From: Delphinus delphis
Taxonomy: Eukaryota; Chordata; Mammalia; Artiodactyla; Delphinidae
Reading direction: 5' to 3'
NCBI RefSeq assembly: GCF_949987515.2
Contig: NC_082700.1
Location: 34,993,380 to 35,057,379, forward strand
Length of the DNA: 64,000 bases
Positions 13,139-27,087 of this stretch are shown one piece after another. The notes under the pieces were generated by a model. That model was not told where the DNA came from and searched no databases. It saw only the letters and a program-made list of their open reading frames with translations. Both the position numbers and the translations under genes were made by a program. Position 1 is the stretch's first letter, and each line of letters opens with the position of its first letter.

Positions 13139-16084
13139 GTCCATTTAGCTTTGACAAACTAAAAGGACCCATATGAATGAAAAAAAAATCTTTAAAAATA
13201 TACCAGGGACTTCATAACAAATAATAGCATTGAGTACAATTAATGTACTGGAATAAGCTGAACCAATAAGAGATGTTTCATACAGACACACTGTGCCTTC
13301 TCATGCAATATCTAGTCATGATTGTGGCACTTGACCCTGGAAATACATAAGCATTAAGCTAGATATTAAAAATGCATCTGCTGAACATTTTAATTGCATT
13401 AGGAGAGATCCACTGAATTCCAAATATTTTTGATCAGATTTTTAAAGAAATTGGCCAGTGAATACTAAATATTAATGTTTTATACTGACTGACATTGCTA
13501 GTTATTATGTGAGAAATGTTCTGGGTATTCTAAATTTATAAGAACTGCAAGTTTTTCTTGATGAATTCTTCAAGCTACGAGGAACTATGCATGATTGACA
13601 GTGGATTTGCAGATTAGCAGATCTCTCTAATATATTATACCTTTTTTGACAATGACCACATCTCAAATGGGATCCTGCTTCTAGCTGACATCATTACTAG
13701 ACACTAAGATCCTCTTAGTGATATGGAACAACACCCTTGTCTTAATCAGAGCAAAATCTAGTCAAATAATCTTGTGGTTCTGGTTTTTAAAATAGTTCTA
13801 TTGTTCTCACAGACACATATTTGTACATTGATGTAAATTTAAATGATTCTATTTTGTTACCTTGAATTGAATAATATGGTTTGTTTTAGTTAAGCATAGT
13901 TTGAAACACTGCTTAACATTAAGGTTGGTTGCAAGTAAAAGAAACACTCAAAATAACTGTGGTTTGAGAAAAATAAAACTATCTCTTCCTGACAATAGAA
14001 GTCTACAGGTAGAAGGTCTAGGGCTGCAAGGGCTCTTGTCTGTGGTCTTAATGATTCCTTAATATGAAGAGATTAGAGAAAAGAAAGAACTAGAATGATA
14101 ACATTTGTCTTAGGAAAATGAGTAGCATGAATGTTTTTAAGTGAAAGAGTAAAGAAATAATGGGTTGAAATTTGGATATGATGTGGTGAAGCTATAGATG
14201 TAAAGAATTTAAAATTTGTATCTGGGTGTTGGAAGACTGTTTTTAAAAGAAATGTAATATTTGAGAGTCATCTGTTTATCCTTTGTAGTTTTGTTTGCTT
14301 TGTTTTGCTTTTCAGATAATTGATTCAATTTTGTCTTGCATTATATATCTAGGTAGTCACTGTAAATTTATTATAAAAATATAAGTGGCAGAAAAGTCTT
14401 AACAGTAGGACACCCATGAGAATAACCAAGATGATTTTGTCCTGGATTATGTATCATGTAATTTTTACATAGTAGTGCATATAAAAATCATGTTATTAAG
14501 AGTGGGGTATGGAAGGGAAAAAATGCTCAATATTGGTAATTAAAATATTGGTTGACACTGGGAATAGAGTTGTTGACATTATCACAATTTACCTGGCAGA
14601 TTAAGCCATGGGAATGAACAGTTTTATGCAAAAAGAGGGTGTAGAGTAAGAAGCTGAAATCACAAGGAGAGAACCATTTAAGTAAAAGACACAGTAATTA
14701 ATGAGAAGAACATTAACCATGTAGCCAGTAAGATAGGAAGAAGACTCTGATGTCATAAAAACAAAATTAAGGGTTTATAAAAGAAGTAAGGAAATAGTAT
14801 TGGCAAACCTGAAACAAAGACCTGATGTGTTACATAGGATCATGGAAAGGGAGTGCCAAGTTCTTCCCTCTGGACCCTTGCAACTTCTACTGAAGTACTG
14901 ATTTATGTTGAATTTCCGAGTACTCAAAAGAGAATAAAGGAGAGATCAGACAAAGGAAAGGAGAATGAGCAAGAGTGGATTGTGTGGACCTGCAGCCTCT
15001 GTTTGTTCCCTAGTCTATGCTCCTTTCTATAAAGACCAGCTGTTGGCCACAAAGAGACGTGTGCCCAATTCTGTACCTGCCTGTGAGAGTCCGGACCTTC
15101 AAAGATCATCTTCCCCATGGGGCTGAGACATCAGTATTCCCTTCTTTGATCAGCTGGCTATCACTCCTGAACACACATATCTTTTTTTTTAATGTGTTAC
15201 CCAGTTTTCCTCCACATAAGAAAAATATTGAGGTTGCTTTTCTTTTATGAAAGGTGAGAAAAAATGACATTTCTTAACTATACTTTGTTCAGTAATTTCA
15301 AATAGAACAAAGGTTTAAAAAGTAATTAAAGGGATTAGAAGTTCACTGGTTTCCTAAATGAATGAAGATTTAACACATGGTTTGTAAAGAAACCAGATTG
15401 CAATGCTTTGGGGAGTAAATTTTATTACTGTAAGTTACCTAACAAATGTGGAGTTTCGGAAGACATTAGGTACCAAAGGAAGGAAAAAATAGTACATTGA
15501 CTTAAACAACAAGTAAAACTGAGGAGTATTATTTATTATTGAGATGATAAATAGAGGGAAAGAAAAGGCTATACTGGGAGAGATTGAAAAAAGAGAAGGG
15601 AACACTACTAGAGTATTTTCTGTGAAGTAAGATGTGGAGTTGCTCTAATATAGTAAGGAAGACAGACTATGTGGCTATAAAGAAATAGTTACCATGAAGA
15701 GGTTTTTCAATCCTTAATTTCTCCTTTGATCCCTAACTATATCTTCTACGTTTTACAGAATGCACATAGTCAGGTAATCTGGATAGCTGACAGCCACGAA
15801 TTACTCATATGTTGCTCCTTTCTAATGTATAAGTTTTGTTATTAAATTGTACACCCAAATGGAAATAATTCTGGTACTTAGTTCATTCTCTTCTCTTTTT
15901 AAATGTCAGACAAAAGAAAAATGTTGTTGTTGCTATTCTGCAAATATCTAGAACAGCGAAAAAATCAGCCAGATTTACCCTGAGTCCAATGAATAAAATG
16001 TGATCTCACCTCAAACCCTAATTTGTTTTATTTTAAAAAAGATATTAACTTTCAAATTTGTTCTTTGCTTCTCTTTAACAAAAA
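13139..16084. other. Intergenic DNA, nothing firmly recognised
   Basis: No exon seen. The stretch near 13925-14060 (GGTTGGTTGCAAGTAAAAG) has the feel of an old interspersed repeat, but I cannot name it. Confidence 0.5.
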
Positions 16085-16575
16085 TCTCTATTAGGCCTGA
16101 CATACAAAGCACCACAAACTGGGTGGCTTAAAATGATAATTTTATTATCTTTTAGTTATGGAGGCTAGCCGCCCAGAATCAAAGTGTTAGCATGGCCATG
16201 CTTCTTCCTAAAACTCTAGGTGAGGAAACTTCCTTGCCTCTTCCAGCTTCTGATAGTTTAGATGTCCCTTGGTTTATGGCAGCATCACTTAAATCTCTGC
16301 CTCCATTTTCAGATGGCCATCTTCCCTCCCTGTATGTGTCTATCTTTCCATGGCTCTCTATCTTTCCATGGCTTTCTCTTTCTTGTGTCTCTGTTTTCTC
16401 TTCTCACAAGGCCACCAGTCATATTGGACTGGGACTTACCCTAATTACATATGACATCATCTTTACTTGATTATCTGCAAAGACCCTATTTCCAAGTAAT
16501 GTCACATTCCCAGGAACTGAGGGTTAGGACTTCAACATATCTTTTTGGGAGACACAATTTAAACTATAACATCTA
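16085..16575 (-). repeat. MLT1-type LTR relic (ERVL-MaLR), minus orientation
   Basis: CAAACTGGGTGGCTTAAAA, GTTATGGAGGCTAG, CTCACAAGGCCACCAGTC and AGGACTTCAACATAT occur in the order of a reversed MaLR LTR. It is an ancient, non-coding solo LTR fragment. The 92-codon frame across it is not a gene. Confidence 0.7.
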
Positions 16576-17364
16576 TAACAAAATATCCAAGACTTACAAT
16601 TTTGCAACTTATACTCCTTCCTTCTATTTCTAAAACGTCCTTAAACTACATATCCCATCGCTTTTGGAGTGAGGCACAGCTAGGCAACTGAGTGAGCCTC
16701 AGCTAGTTCAGTGGAATGATAGTCAAAGAGCTAAATACCAATCCCAGCCCTGGCTGTGGAGATTTTAGAGGTCTGAATATGTGGCTTCCACACAAGGGAT
16801 TCCACTTGGGTTACTGAGTCACATTTAGGGGAGAGCTTCCATAAATCTCAACACTGGAATTTGCACACATAAGAAACAAACTTTTATTGTTAAGCAGATG
16901 ATATGCAGAGAGACTACCTTAACTAATATGTACATATATATTAAGAAAACGTTCTATTTTCAAATGTTATTATTGAATCCTTTAATATTATGTCTAAAAA
17001 TAAAGGACAAAAATATATAATGTGTGTAAAAACCTCTTAATCCACAATGTAATGTTTGTGTTATATTCATACAGTTCAATTTCTCTCAAGATTTAGTATA
17101 CACTATCGATCTCATTGGACAATATTTTTAAGATGAAAAGACTCATGATTAATGATTATACCCCAATTATTTTCAATGCACTATTAAAGTGACCAAATTT
17201 ACAGATTTCTTAAGATGAATGATATTTAAATATCCAAAAAGCAAAAGCATTACAAGACATTGTTTCTGACAATGGTCAATTATCACTCTACATCTTATTA
17301 GTTAGGAACTCTTATGTATATATGTGTTGTAGAAACATGTTTAGACCAGTGTACCTGTATTCAC
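16576..17364. other. Intergenic DNA, nothing recognised
   Basis: No gene or identifiable repeat was found. Confidence 0.5.
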
Positions 17365-17870
17365 TTGTTCATTCATTTATGCATTCACACAATGATTTGG
17401 TGCCTATGTTTAATATTCTCTGCCTGGAGTTAGGTGTAGCATAGTGAAGCAAATAGACAGGTTTCAGCTTGCACTGAGTTTACAGAAGATGAGAGTGACA
17501 GGAAATAATAAATGATGATACAGTTGTATAATTACACACTGCCAAAGTATTATGGATGAAATGCAGAGGCAGATATAAAAACATAGAGTAAAGAATGTGA
17601 TCTAGCCTGCATTGAGCTGAGAATGTGTCCATAAGAAAGTGATATTTTTCACTGAGCATCTAATGCTGAAAAAGAATTAACTGAACCAAGAGGTGACAGG
17701 TGGAAAGTGGTTTATGCAGAGGAAATAGGTAGTCCAAAAAAATAGCAGGATTAATTCTAGGAGCATAGAGATTTGGTGAAAAATGTGTGAAATGAGACTG
17801 AAGAAAAGTAGGACCAGAAGTGGCAGGAAGCTGCAGACCATGTTAGGGATTTTCTCTATACTAAAAAGGA
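17365..17870 (-). repeat. L2 LINE fragment, minus orientation
   Basis: Follows the reversed L2 order: 'ttcatttatgcattcac', a degenerate 'tgcctatgt...agttaggtg', then 'gagtttacagaagatgagagtgacag'. Confidence 0.55.
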
Positions 17871-19956
17871 TAAATAATGTAGTCATATTTGCAATTTGAA
17901 AATATAATTCCACCTGCAATTTGAAGAGGGAAATATTGATCCAGGAAAATAATTTGGGAAATTACACTGTAATACTACTACTACACTGTAGTATTTCAGG
18001 TTAGAAATGTTTGTATCTTAGACTAAGGGGTTTGGAAAATGACAGAAGTAAATAACTTGAGAAACATTTAGGATGTGCAGTATGCATACCGTATGATATA
18101 GACATACAAAAACATTTCACTATTTCCTATACTATATATTGCCTTTCCTTAGAACGCTACTCCTGCTTGTTGCATATCTATGCCTGTGCAAACTTTTACA
18201 CATGTATTGGGAGAGCAAGGAATGATACAGATGAGAGATAAGAAAAAACTTGCCAATGACAAAAGTTTTTTGCCAATGACTAAACCTCTGTGTCACAACC
18301 ATATTATTTGGTGGATATTCAGTCAATTCAATGTTAAACTCCCAATAAATGCTATATCTCCTCTGTCAGTATGCATTCTCTTCCCTTCCTCTCTCCATAT
18401 TTGAAATGCAAAGTCTAGATCAACCTTCTCTGGTGGAGGAAGGACCATTTGTGCGCATTGCTGTCTTCTCTATGCCTTCAATTAAGTTGTCCTTCACTCT
18501 GCCCGGTCACTGAAATCCCAAGACTGTATGCTGAGGTGAAGTCTGTTCTACTATTGGGGAAGTAGAACACTTGCTGTCAGTAGTCTTAGGTTATCCCAGA
18601 TCTATCTAGGCCTTTTCCCTCCCTACACCCTCTGAGGTTTGGATTGCAAATAGGAAGCCAGAATGCTTATTCTTAAGCATTTTTGCTTCTACATATCAGT
18701 TGCCCATCTCTCCCCCAACTCACACCTATCCTCAGTATCTCAATAATCTTTCCTATTTTTTGTGAGAAGGGACTTTCCCTGCATCATACCATGCATTTCT
18801 ATATTATACATCAATGCTGCAAAAGGCTTTATCGGAATAAAGTTTATACTTTTTTCCTCCAAGAATACTTTATTCTCCCCAAGCCTTATTCTTGGTATGT
18901 AAATAAAAACTTTTGGTACTCAAAGGTCTTTGCTTATTTCTGTAAAATCTGGATTTCAACATTAACATTTTGACATACACACAAACTAAATTCTAATTTG
19001 AAAGTCAAAGTTGAGCAAAGACCTATTTGTTCCTGATTTTATCTGCCCCATATGGTATGTAATCACTCAAAGCTAGGAAAAGTGGGAGTCTATTATAGAG
19101 TTAGAATTATGTGTAATAAAAAAAGGAAACCTATTTAGTATCTTGGCATTCACATCTGGTTGTATCTTTTTCCCTTTAAGAATATCTTTATCTTTCTTCA
19201 CAAAATGGTATCTGGGTACTTAGTGAAGTTTAGATATCTTCAGGTAAACTGGGAGGAAATCCATGGTCCATACAGAGAACTTAAGTGCTTACTTATTTAA
19301 ATGTACCCTTTTAACCTTCTAGATCTAATCACTGCTCATGAGTCAATGAATATGTGGTTAATCCATTGTATCTTCCTTTTATTTTTTTTTTCATCAAGCA
19401 GGCACCAATGATCTTGCACCTTGCCATTATACATGAGCATGATATCTTGATGTTCTTACTTCGTTCCAAGCTTGATTCTGACCCACTCTATTCTCAGCAC
19501 TTCAATATACAATATACACACTAGTGTGTATACAATATACACACTAGTCTGGGAATTTTGGCATTGATGGGTGGTTGCAAAAGTACCATGATTAAAGTGA
19601 AAATAAAATTCCAGGAAAGACATAAAGGGACACATAGAAAATATTTTCTCAATCTAAATATATGGTTAAAGTAATTCTAATAATTAGAACATTCTAAATG
19701 TAGTATCAAACACCTTTAGATGCTATTAACTTATAAAATATTACATATAATTATAGATTTTCCTCAGGTAAAGGAATTTGAAAAAGTTAAATCCTATCAA
19801 TTAAAAAAATATATTCCATTAACTTATATTAGATACACTTAGTAAAAGAAATAATCATCTTGGGTATATATGTGTAGAGGAAATAGTATCAGAAAGAAAA
19901 ATCCTATTGTACCCAAGAGAAAAACATTGGCAAGTTTCCTGGTTTAGTGAAAGTAA

Positions 19957-19960
<4 letters not shown>
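17871..19960. other. Intergenic DNA with a small palindromic duplication
   Basis: No gene seen. A 17-bp direct repeat at 19509-19525 and 19532-19548 surrounds a 20-bp perfect palindrome (19513-19532) centred on ACTAGT. Confidence 0.6.

Positions 19961-20000
<40 letters not shown>
19961..20000. repeat. (CA)n microsatellite, 20 units
   Basis: Uninterrupted CA. Confidence 0.97.
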
Positions 20001-20001
<1 letters not shown>

Positions 20002-20060
20002 CCGTTCATACGCACAAAGTAAATCACAAGCATTAATTTTATTTATTTAGTTTTTTTTGC

Positions 20061-20166
20061 TTTTTTTTTTTTTTTTTTTTTTGCGGTACTCGGGCCTCTC
20101 ACTGTTGTGGCCTCTCCCGTTGTGGAGCACAGGCTCCGGACGTACAGGCTCAGCGGCCATGGCTCA
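20061..20166 (-). mobile_element. Short CHR-type SINE, 5'-truncated, minus strand
   Basis: T-run 20061-20082, then GCGGTACTCGGGCCTCTCAC and on to GGCCATGGCTCA. The tRNA-like head, with the pol III boxes, is missing. Confidence 0.9.
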
Positions 20167-21317
20167 GCTCTAATACATTTAAAATAAATAACTATAATAC
20201 ATGGCAATTATATTGGCATATCCATTACATTAGGCTTTCTAAAACATAATGCCCTGATTCAGGGAAAAGAATAATCTAAATATGTCTAAGAAGTGTTTTA
20301 GGGAGGAAAATCTACCATTTTAGAGCAATATTTCATACATAAATACCTTAGATATGTGAATATATATGTGTGTGTATATATATATATAAACATAAGGACA
20401 TAAAGGGCATTGGGAAAGAAAATCTTAATAGTACAGTGAAGAAACAATACTCACAAGAGTGAACTTTTGCATCATGGAAAATTATATACCACTTGGTAAC
20501 ATTTGTTATATTGTATAAATGTTAACCCTTTGAGTTATAAATTACTATTGAATAAATAGTTCTGAAACTGAAATTTATTACTAACATTTTTTTATAATAT
20601 TCAAGTTAATACAGACTCAATGGGCCCAATAAATCTTAATGTTACTTCTAAAGTGAGTTGTTTCTCCTCCCTACAACTACCAGCTACACTATCCTCCTTA
20701 GTATAAACACTCAGTATAAAGCTTAAGCCTTTTTATTCCTTCAACAGAGTCAAGTGAAAGAAGCAAGTGAATTACATCGTAAAAGACAGTTATGGAGCAC
20801 TAATGTTCAGAGAGAACAGTGGGTGTGAATGTCATGTAGCTTTCCAACTGCTAAAAAGAATCTTGATAAAGTGGACCCCAGCTGTGTTATTCCAGATGTC
20901 GGTGTTCACTTAATGACCATTAGAACAGGCAACAAAGCAATTAATGGATCTATCTATTGAAAGAAAAACTGTCAGATAAATCAAATTTTAAATATTGTGT
21001 TTGCTAGGTGATATAAATAAAAATAGGATAAAAGGCAATTTCTCAATTAATATAAATCTTATGTAAACATTTTTAATACAAACTTTCCTCTAGCATAATT
21101 TATATGAAATTTCATAAATTATAACCCTATGAAAGCAAGATCTTAAAGCAGGAAGGGCTATTAATGACAACTACCATATATCTTCCTAAATCTAGAATTC
21201 TATCTACAATTACACAAAACAGGTAACTATTTAGCCTCCACTTGGATAATTCTAAAACCCAAAATTCACACTTAATAAAAAAAAATTCCTTATTAAACAG
21301 TACTGAGTTTTATTTAT
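20167..21317. other. Intergenic DNA, nothing recognised
   Basis: AT-rich. A short TG/TA tract lies at 20362-20390. Confidence 0.5.
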
Positions 21318-21724
21318 TTTTTAAATTAAAAAAAATTTTATTGGAGTAAAGTTGCTTTACAATGTTGTGTTAGTTTCTGCTATACAGCAAAGTGAATCAT
21401 TTATACGTATACATATATCCCCTCTTTATGGATTTCTTTCCTATTTAGGTCACTACAGAGCACTGAGTAGCGTACCCCGTGCTTTACAGTAGATTCTCAT
21501 TAGTTATCTATTTTATACATAGTAGTGTATATATGTCAGTCCCAATCTCCCAGATCATCCCACCGCCCCTGCCCTCCTTGATATCCATAAGTTTGTTCTC
21601 TACATCTGTGTCTTTCTTTCTCCTTTGCAAATAAGTTCATTTTTACCATTTTTCTAGATTCCACATATAAGTGATATTATACGATATTTGTTTTTCTCTT
21701 TCTGACTTACTTCACTCCGTATTG
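21318..21724 (-). mobile_element. L1 3' end fragment (3' UTR and ORF2 tail), minus strand
   Basis: TTGCTTTACAATGTTGTG, CTGCTATACAGCAAAGTGAATC and TTTCTGACTTACTTCACTC are reversed L1 3' UTR and the end of ORF2. It is diverged and breaks off at about 21724. Confidence 0.85.
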
Positions 21725-23025
21725 TTTTTTAATAAGTTCTTGTTATTAATGACTTGAGGTGTGCACTCTTTAAACACTTCCACAAAAATTTAACTTACTC
21801 TTTGAGGCAGGGCAAAATTCACATTGATTTTTATATGGCAGGATTTAGATATTTAGTGCAAGCATGTGTTTGGGGGAGATGACATCAGAGCTTTCTCTTT
21901 TTCATCTGTTTGCTAATTCAATATTTTCAGTGTATTTAAAGCATTCCTTTTATGAAATGATTATAGAAATCATGCTCATAAATCTTAATGTCCATATACT
22001 TCTGTTTGTAAGTTTATTTCCAGAATGCAAAGCTAATTTATTTTGACTATTTACACTCATAATTCTATGTACTTTTGTCCATTATATTTAATAATTAAGA
22101 CTGGATTGAAGGATAATATCAATATTTTACCATGACCTGAAACCTTCACATTGAGTTTAGTTTTGACCTCACTTATTAAAGAGCAGCTAACAATCCTCTC
22201 TCTTAAATGACAAAGTTAATAGGATCTATATCTCCTACCTTGAACAATTTTTGTCTCATTAGATCATCACTATTTTAAGGGTTGATACATATCTAATTGA
22301 TAGAAAGAATTAAATGATATAAAAGGAACTAAATGATTAAATTATTATTCAATTTAAATTAATTTTTCTTTCTAATTTCAGTTTTGAATCTTAAACTTGC
22401 TTTCTCTATAGATATAGGTTATAGATATTTAGATTATATAGATGTGTATTTATATATTTAGTGTAACAATACAGTTTAAGGTTGGAAATATAAGAGCAAT
22501 ATATTGAATTAACAGATCAGATTAAGCACTCTGTCTACCTTTGGTCCTACCAAGAATAGGAAGGAATGTATGTGTGTAGCCAATTCATTAATTGGTCATG
22601 AAATTTGGGTGATAGGTACATGAAACCTTAGTTTTGTATCTACTTTAATCAGAAGAAAAGCAGAGGAAAATAAGTTAAGGAACAATTTAATGAGTTAGAA
22701 AGACAGTTTGAGAAAATTAGGGTAATTTGGCACTTTATCCCTAACAGTTTAGTTGTGAATGAAGCATCCATAATTTACGCCTTTCTCTAATTGATGTTCA
22801 AGCAGAAGGGAATAAAATATATGTGAAAACAAATACAGCACAGTGCTGAAGAAAAACTCAAAATTTCAGAACAGTTGAATGTAAATGTAAAATGAATGCA
22901 AAAAAAAAAAGCCTGAAAAAGTCCAATTATTCCATTGTGGAAGAATATTACATCGCAGAGCATAAATAAGAAAGTAAAAAATATTTTAAAGGAAATAAAA
23001 TAGATTATCAGCTGTGAAAATAAAA

Positions 23026-23026
<1 letters not shown>
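21725..23026. other. Intergenic DNA, nothing recognised
   Basis: No gene or identifiable repeat was found. Confidence 0.5.

Positions 23027-23055
<29 letters not shown>
23027..23055. repeat. (TG)n microsatellite
   Basis: Fourteen uninterrupted TG units. Confidence 0.95.
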
Positions 23056-23058
<3 letters not shown>

Positions 23059-23389
23059 AATATATGAACTTGTTTTATCATCAACCGCACTGCATGGTAA
23101 AAACAGAGTAACAAGAACTTAAGTCAACATTGTTTTAAAGTTAGACCATCATTAGCATAGGATGGTAAATGGCAACTATATAGTTTCAACCCAACAATGG
23201 TAGTAAAGCCTGAATGAGATAGTGAGCCTTGGGGAAAGGCAAATTTAGGGGGAAAACAACAACAACAACAAAAACAAACAAACCAAGGAGACTGAGTGTT
23301 GCTGAGATTTTCTCACTTGGGGCAACAGTTAATTGAGTCATCAATTTAATTATTCTGCCCCATTTATTGTTGCTCTAACATGCCAAACA

Positions 23390-23700
23390 TATGCTCCAGA
23401 GCCATTTCACTTTTTCTCTGTGCCAATGACTATTGTCCTGGTAACTGCAAGACTCCCTTTCACCCTCCCATTGCTTTATTCATGCCTCCTCTCAAATGTC
23501 ATTTTATCAGAGAGAATTTCTCTAACCATATTATCAAAAATAATTGTTGTAGCTCCCTCAGAATTCTCTAGTTCTCCATTTTTTTACATGATAATTAAAA
23601 CCCCATGCCATTATTTACTTATTTATTTTCTTGTTTGTCTTCTCCACTAGGATGTAAGCGCCACTGAAGCATCTAGAACAGGGTTTGACACTAGTATGAA
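23390..23700 (+). repeat. L2 LINE 3' fragment, plus orientation
   Basis: CTCAAATGTCATTTTATCAG, AGAATTTCTCTAACCATATTA and ACTAGGATGTAAGC match the L2 3' region in order. The 105-codon frame here is a relic or chance. Confidence 0.6.
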
Positions 23701-24913
23701 ACAAGAAACATTATTAATTATTTAATGTCTTGGAAAAGCAAGAGCTGAGACACCCCACCAATGCTTCTTTGGGAAATGATGGTCACTTGCTAATGTGCAA
23801 AAGCAGAAAATCATACAAGAGAAATATATTACTTATATCTTCTCTAAATGCTAAAGGAAGAATATGAACAAAAATGACATATGAAATTCAATAACAAATG
23901 CTTTCCACTGGATTTAACATTGTGTCTCTAAATATAATTCTTATAAAGTAAATAAACAAAATAAATTCAATTCTGTTTGTATTTTTATCAAAGGAAATCT
24001 CATTTTCAAAAAGCCTACATCTTGTCTTTAACATACTCAGATGATATTTCAGCAATTTAACCACAAATTATGAATAACACAAATTAAATATCCTTTATAT
24101 ATTATGATCTTAAATAAATACAAGAATTCAATAAAGTGACATCTTTGGTGACATCTTGAGGCACTGAGTAAAATATTTATTGTGAGAAGGATTTTCTAAG
24201 TGCAAATAACTACTTTCTCTGTAGGTTCCTTTTTTGATATATATTTCCCATTACTTAATGATAAACTCTTATTGGTTTAACATACTATATTTGAAATCTT
24301 TTCCATTACCCAGTGGTTGCCACTTGCTTCCTGATGACAGACCTTGGGGATGGTACCAATCAGTGACATCTTTAGACTTCCCCTAGTATGAGAAAGTGAC
24401 ATTCGTATGAGGCTTCACAATCAGGCCACTGCCTTCCCTGGGTGATTCTATATGGTCTGGTCATGTAAACAGAATATAGGGCTGCTTCATTAAAAATTGA
24501 TAATATTTTTAATGGTAAATGGAACTTTGAATATTCCTCACAATCACTCTCAAGACTCACTCTGTTAGCTATGATCAGTGAATGAAAAATTTGATAATGT
24601 AAATCTCGTCACACTTCACCATTAATCAATGTAATAATCTGAAATTGCTATCAAAGAACTTACTGTTGAAGTACATGGTTATATTTCAAAGTCAACTTCA
24701 AAAAGTCCTATTTTTTTCCTTTCCAATTTATGGACATCAATGCATTATTTTAATATTTAAACATCAGTAATGTTTTCTACCTATAATATCTTATTTTCAT
24801 AACATTTATTAACTAAGAGTTCCATAATTTGCATACTAATAGTGCATTTATCATAAACCATTTCAATTTAGAGACAGGATATAGAAAGACAGAGATCAAT
24901 GTATATTGAGTTG
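23701..24913. other. Intergenic DNA, nothing recognised
   Basis: No gene or identifiable repeat was found. Confidence 0.5.
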
Positions 24914-25255
24914 GGGCCGCCCTGGTGGCTCAGTGGTTAAGAATCTGCCTGCCAATGTAGGGAACACAGGTTCGAGCCCTGGTCCGAGAGGATCCCACAT
25001 GCCACAGAGCAACTAAGACTGTGTGCCACACCTACTGATCCTGCGTTCTAGAGCCCACGATCCACAACTACTGAGCCCGCCTGCCACAGCTACTGAAGCC
25101 CATGCGCCTAGAGCCCACGCTCCACAACAAGAGAAGCCACTGCAATAAGAAGCCCGTGCACCGCAACAAAAAGTAGCCCCACTCACCGCAACTAGAGAAA
25201 GCCCACGCACAGCAACAAAGACCCAAAGCAGCTATAAATAAGTAAATAAATAAAT
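24914..25255 (+). mobile_element. Long CHR-type SINE (CHR-2-like), plus strand
   Basis: Begins GGGGCCGCCCTGGTGGCTCA, with tRNA-like A and B boxes (GTTCGAGCCC). It continues through internally repeated motifs (AGAGCCCACG, CACAACTACTGAGCCCGC) and ends in AAATAAATAAATA. The longer body distinguishes it from the short CHR copies. Confidence 0.9.
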
Positions 25256-25329
25256 ATTTTATATATATATATATAAAAACTTCTATATGCTGGCCCCTAT
25301 GATGAAAGATATAATTAATTTATTTTCCT

Positions 25330-25563
25330 CAAAACCTTTTGAGGGCTTCCCTGGTGGCGCAGTGGTTGACAGTCTGCCTGCCGATGCAGGGCACACGGGT
25401 TCGTGCCCCGGTCCGGGAGGATCCCACATGCCGCGGAGCGGCTGGGCCCGTGAGCCATGGCCGCTGGGCCTGCGCGTCCGGAGCCTGTGCTCCGCAACGG
25501 GAGAGGCCACAACGGTGAGAGGCCTGCGTACCGCAAAAAAAAAAAAAAAACAAAACCTTTTGA
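25330..25563 (+). mobile_element. Short CHR-type SINE with target-site duplication, plus strand
   Basis: Body 25343-25534 with an A-tail to 25550. A 13-bp direct repeat CAAAACCTTTTGA flanks it at 25330-25342 and 25551-25563. The A box (TGGCGCAGTGG, 25355-25365) and B box (GGTTCGTGCC, 25398-25407) look intact. This is the least diverged CHR copy in the window, so it is probably the youngest. Confidence 0.95.
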
Positions 25564-26619
25564 AACATTATTTCCTCTGTTTTATGGATTAGCAAACAAA
25601 GTCTCTGAGAAGTTTTGAAAATATTTCAAGTTAACACAGTTAATTACCAGAGCTAGAATTCAAAGCCAAGTTGTAGGGCCAAGAGTAAGCCTTACCTGTA
25701 TCATTTTAAAATTTTGGTAGATTTTGATAATGCTCCTCTCATTTAGTTAAGTTTGAAGACTCATCAATATAATTCTCCTCTTGATGCCTCTCCTTTCATT
25801 TTTATTGTTTCAGTTTCTTCTTTCTGTACTTTCTACACAATTATTTCTTTCAATTCTATTATTTTTTTCTATATATTATTTCTAAAGAATCTCAAATCAT
25901 AGATACCACAGTTTTATAAAAATGTACAAGTATTTTTTTTCATTATGCACATTAAAAATGTCATTTTTGACTTACAGACCATTTCTATTTCTTTATGAAT
26001 TCTTTTTCTTTTAGATAATATTGAGGTAGATCCCTGTCTAAGAAAAGGAGTAGAGAGCAGATGACAATAAATGTTTTATTCAGTTAATTTTCAAGAATCC
26101 GTGGGTATTTACAATCATGTTTTACTCAGAACTAACTCTCTGAAGTTAAATCATAGAATAAAATGGACTACTAAGACTTCAGTGCTAGAAAAATTGAAAC
26201 TGCATTCAGGAAGTTCAAATTGCAGGCTAAATGCAGAATACTAAATGAGCAGAAGATAAGAAAATTGAGTTAATCTTTAGAGTAATTGGAGATAGACTGG
26301 AGGAAGACTAAAATTTAGAGATTATCCAGATGAAATTTCTGGGCTGTATGTCAATTGACAACATACATTGATAATGCAGGTTAAAATATGCAAATTTACT
26401 TGGGATATGGTATTGTTGGTTATAAACATTTTACATCAATGTTTGCAGGAAGGGATCAGTGTGGTATGGTACTTACAGAAGATCTAGATCAATAATTCTG
26501 AAAATGCTGAAAAGTAATAAAAAATTTGTATGGTTTACATCATTGTTTTGATCTTTAGGTTAATAATCTAGAAAAGAACAATAACGACCTCTCCTGTTTT
26601 TCAAAATTATTTCTCCCCA
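25564..26619. other. Intergenic DNA, nothing recognised
   Basis: No gene or identifiable repeat was found. Confidence 0.5.
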
Positions 26620-26765
26620 CAATATTCATTACACCAAGCTCTTTCCTGACCCAGGGTCTTTGCACATAACATTTCTTTTTTCTTCTTGCTTTTCTCATGG
26701 CTTGCTTCTCCTCATCCATCAGGATTCTGCTTTGCTATCAGTCTGCAGAGTCCTGATTTCCTCTT
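26620..26765 (+). repeat. L2 LINE fragment, plus orientation
   Basis: CACCAAGCTCTTTCCTGACC and GGGTCTTTGCACATAACATT match L2. Confidence 0.6.
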
Positions 26766-27087
26766 GAGAATCAAAACAATTTATAAAGCGAGATAACATA
26801 TAGCGAAGTGCTTTAAAAAAATACAAACCTAGCACTGTAATTTATACCCATTTACTAAATGCCAATTCTGATGTTAAATTCCTAAATTAAATGAAGATAA
26901 CACCTCTATATGAAAGCAAGTATTAATACTACCCAGCTTATTTCTGAAACTTATTATGGAATGATCCTTGGCTATATTATCGAGTTTTCTGATGGAGAAA
27001 AAAATATCCCTGATGATGTATTTCTTTCTTTGGTCCTTGCAATTTTCCAATCTAATCAAGCTAACTTTTAAAAAAATCTTCAGTGTT

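Noticed and set aside
24914..25000. tRNA gene suggested by A and B boxes
   Set aside because: The boxes are the tRNA-derived head of a CHR SINE. No cloverleaf with a proper acceptor stem was seen, and the body is SINE.
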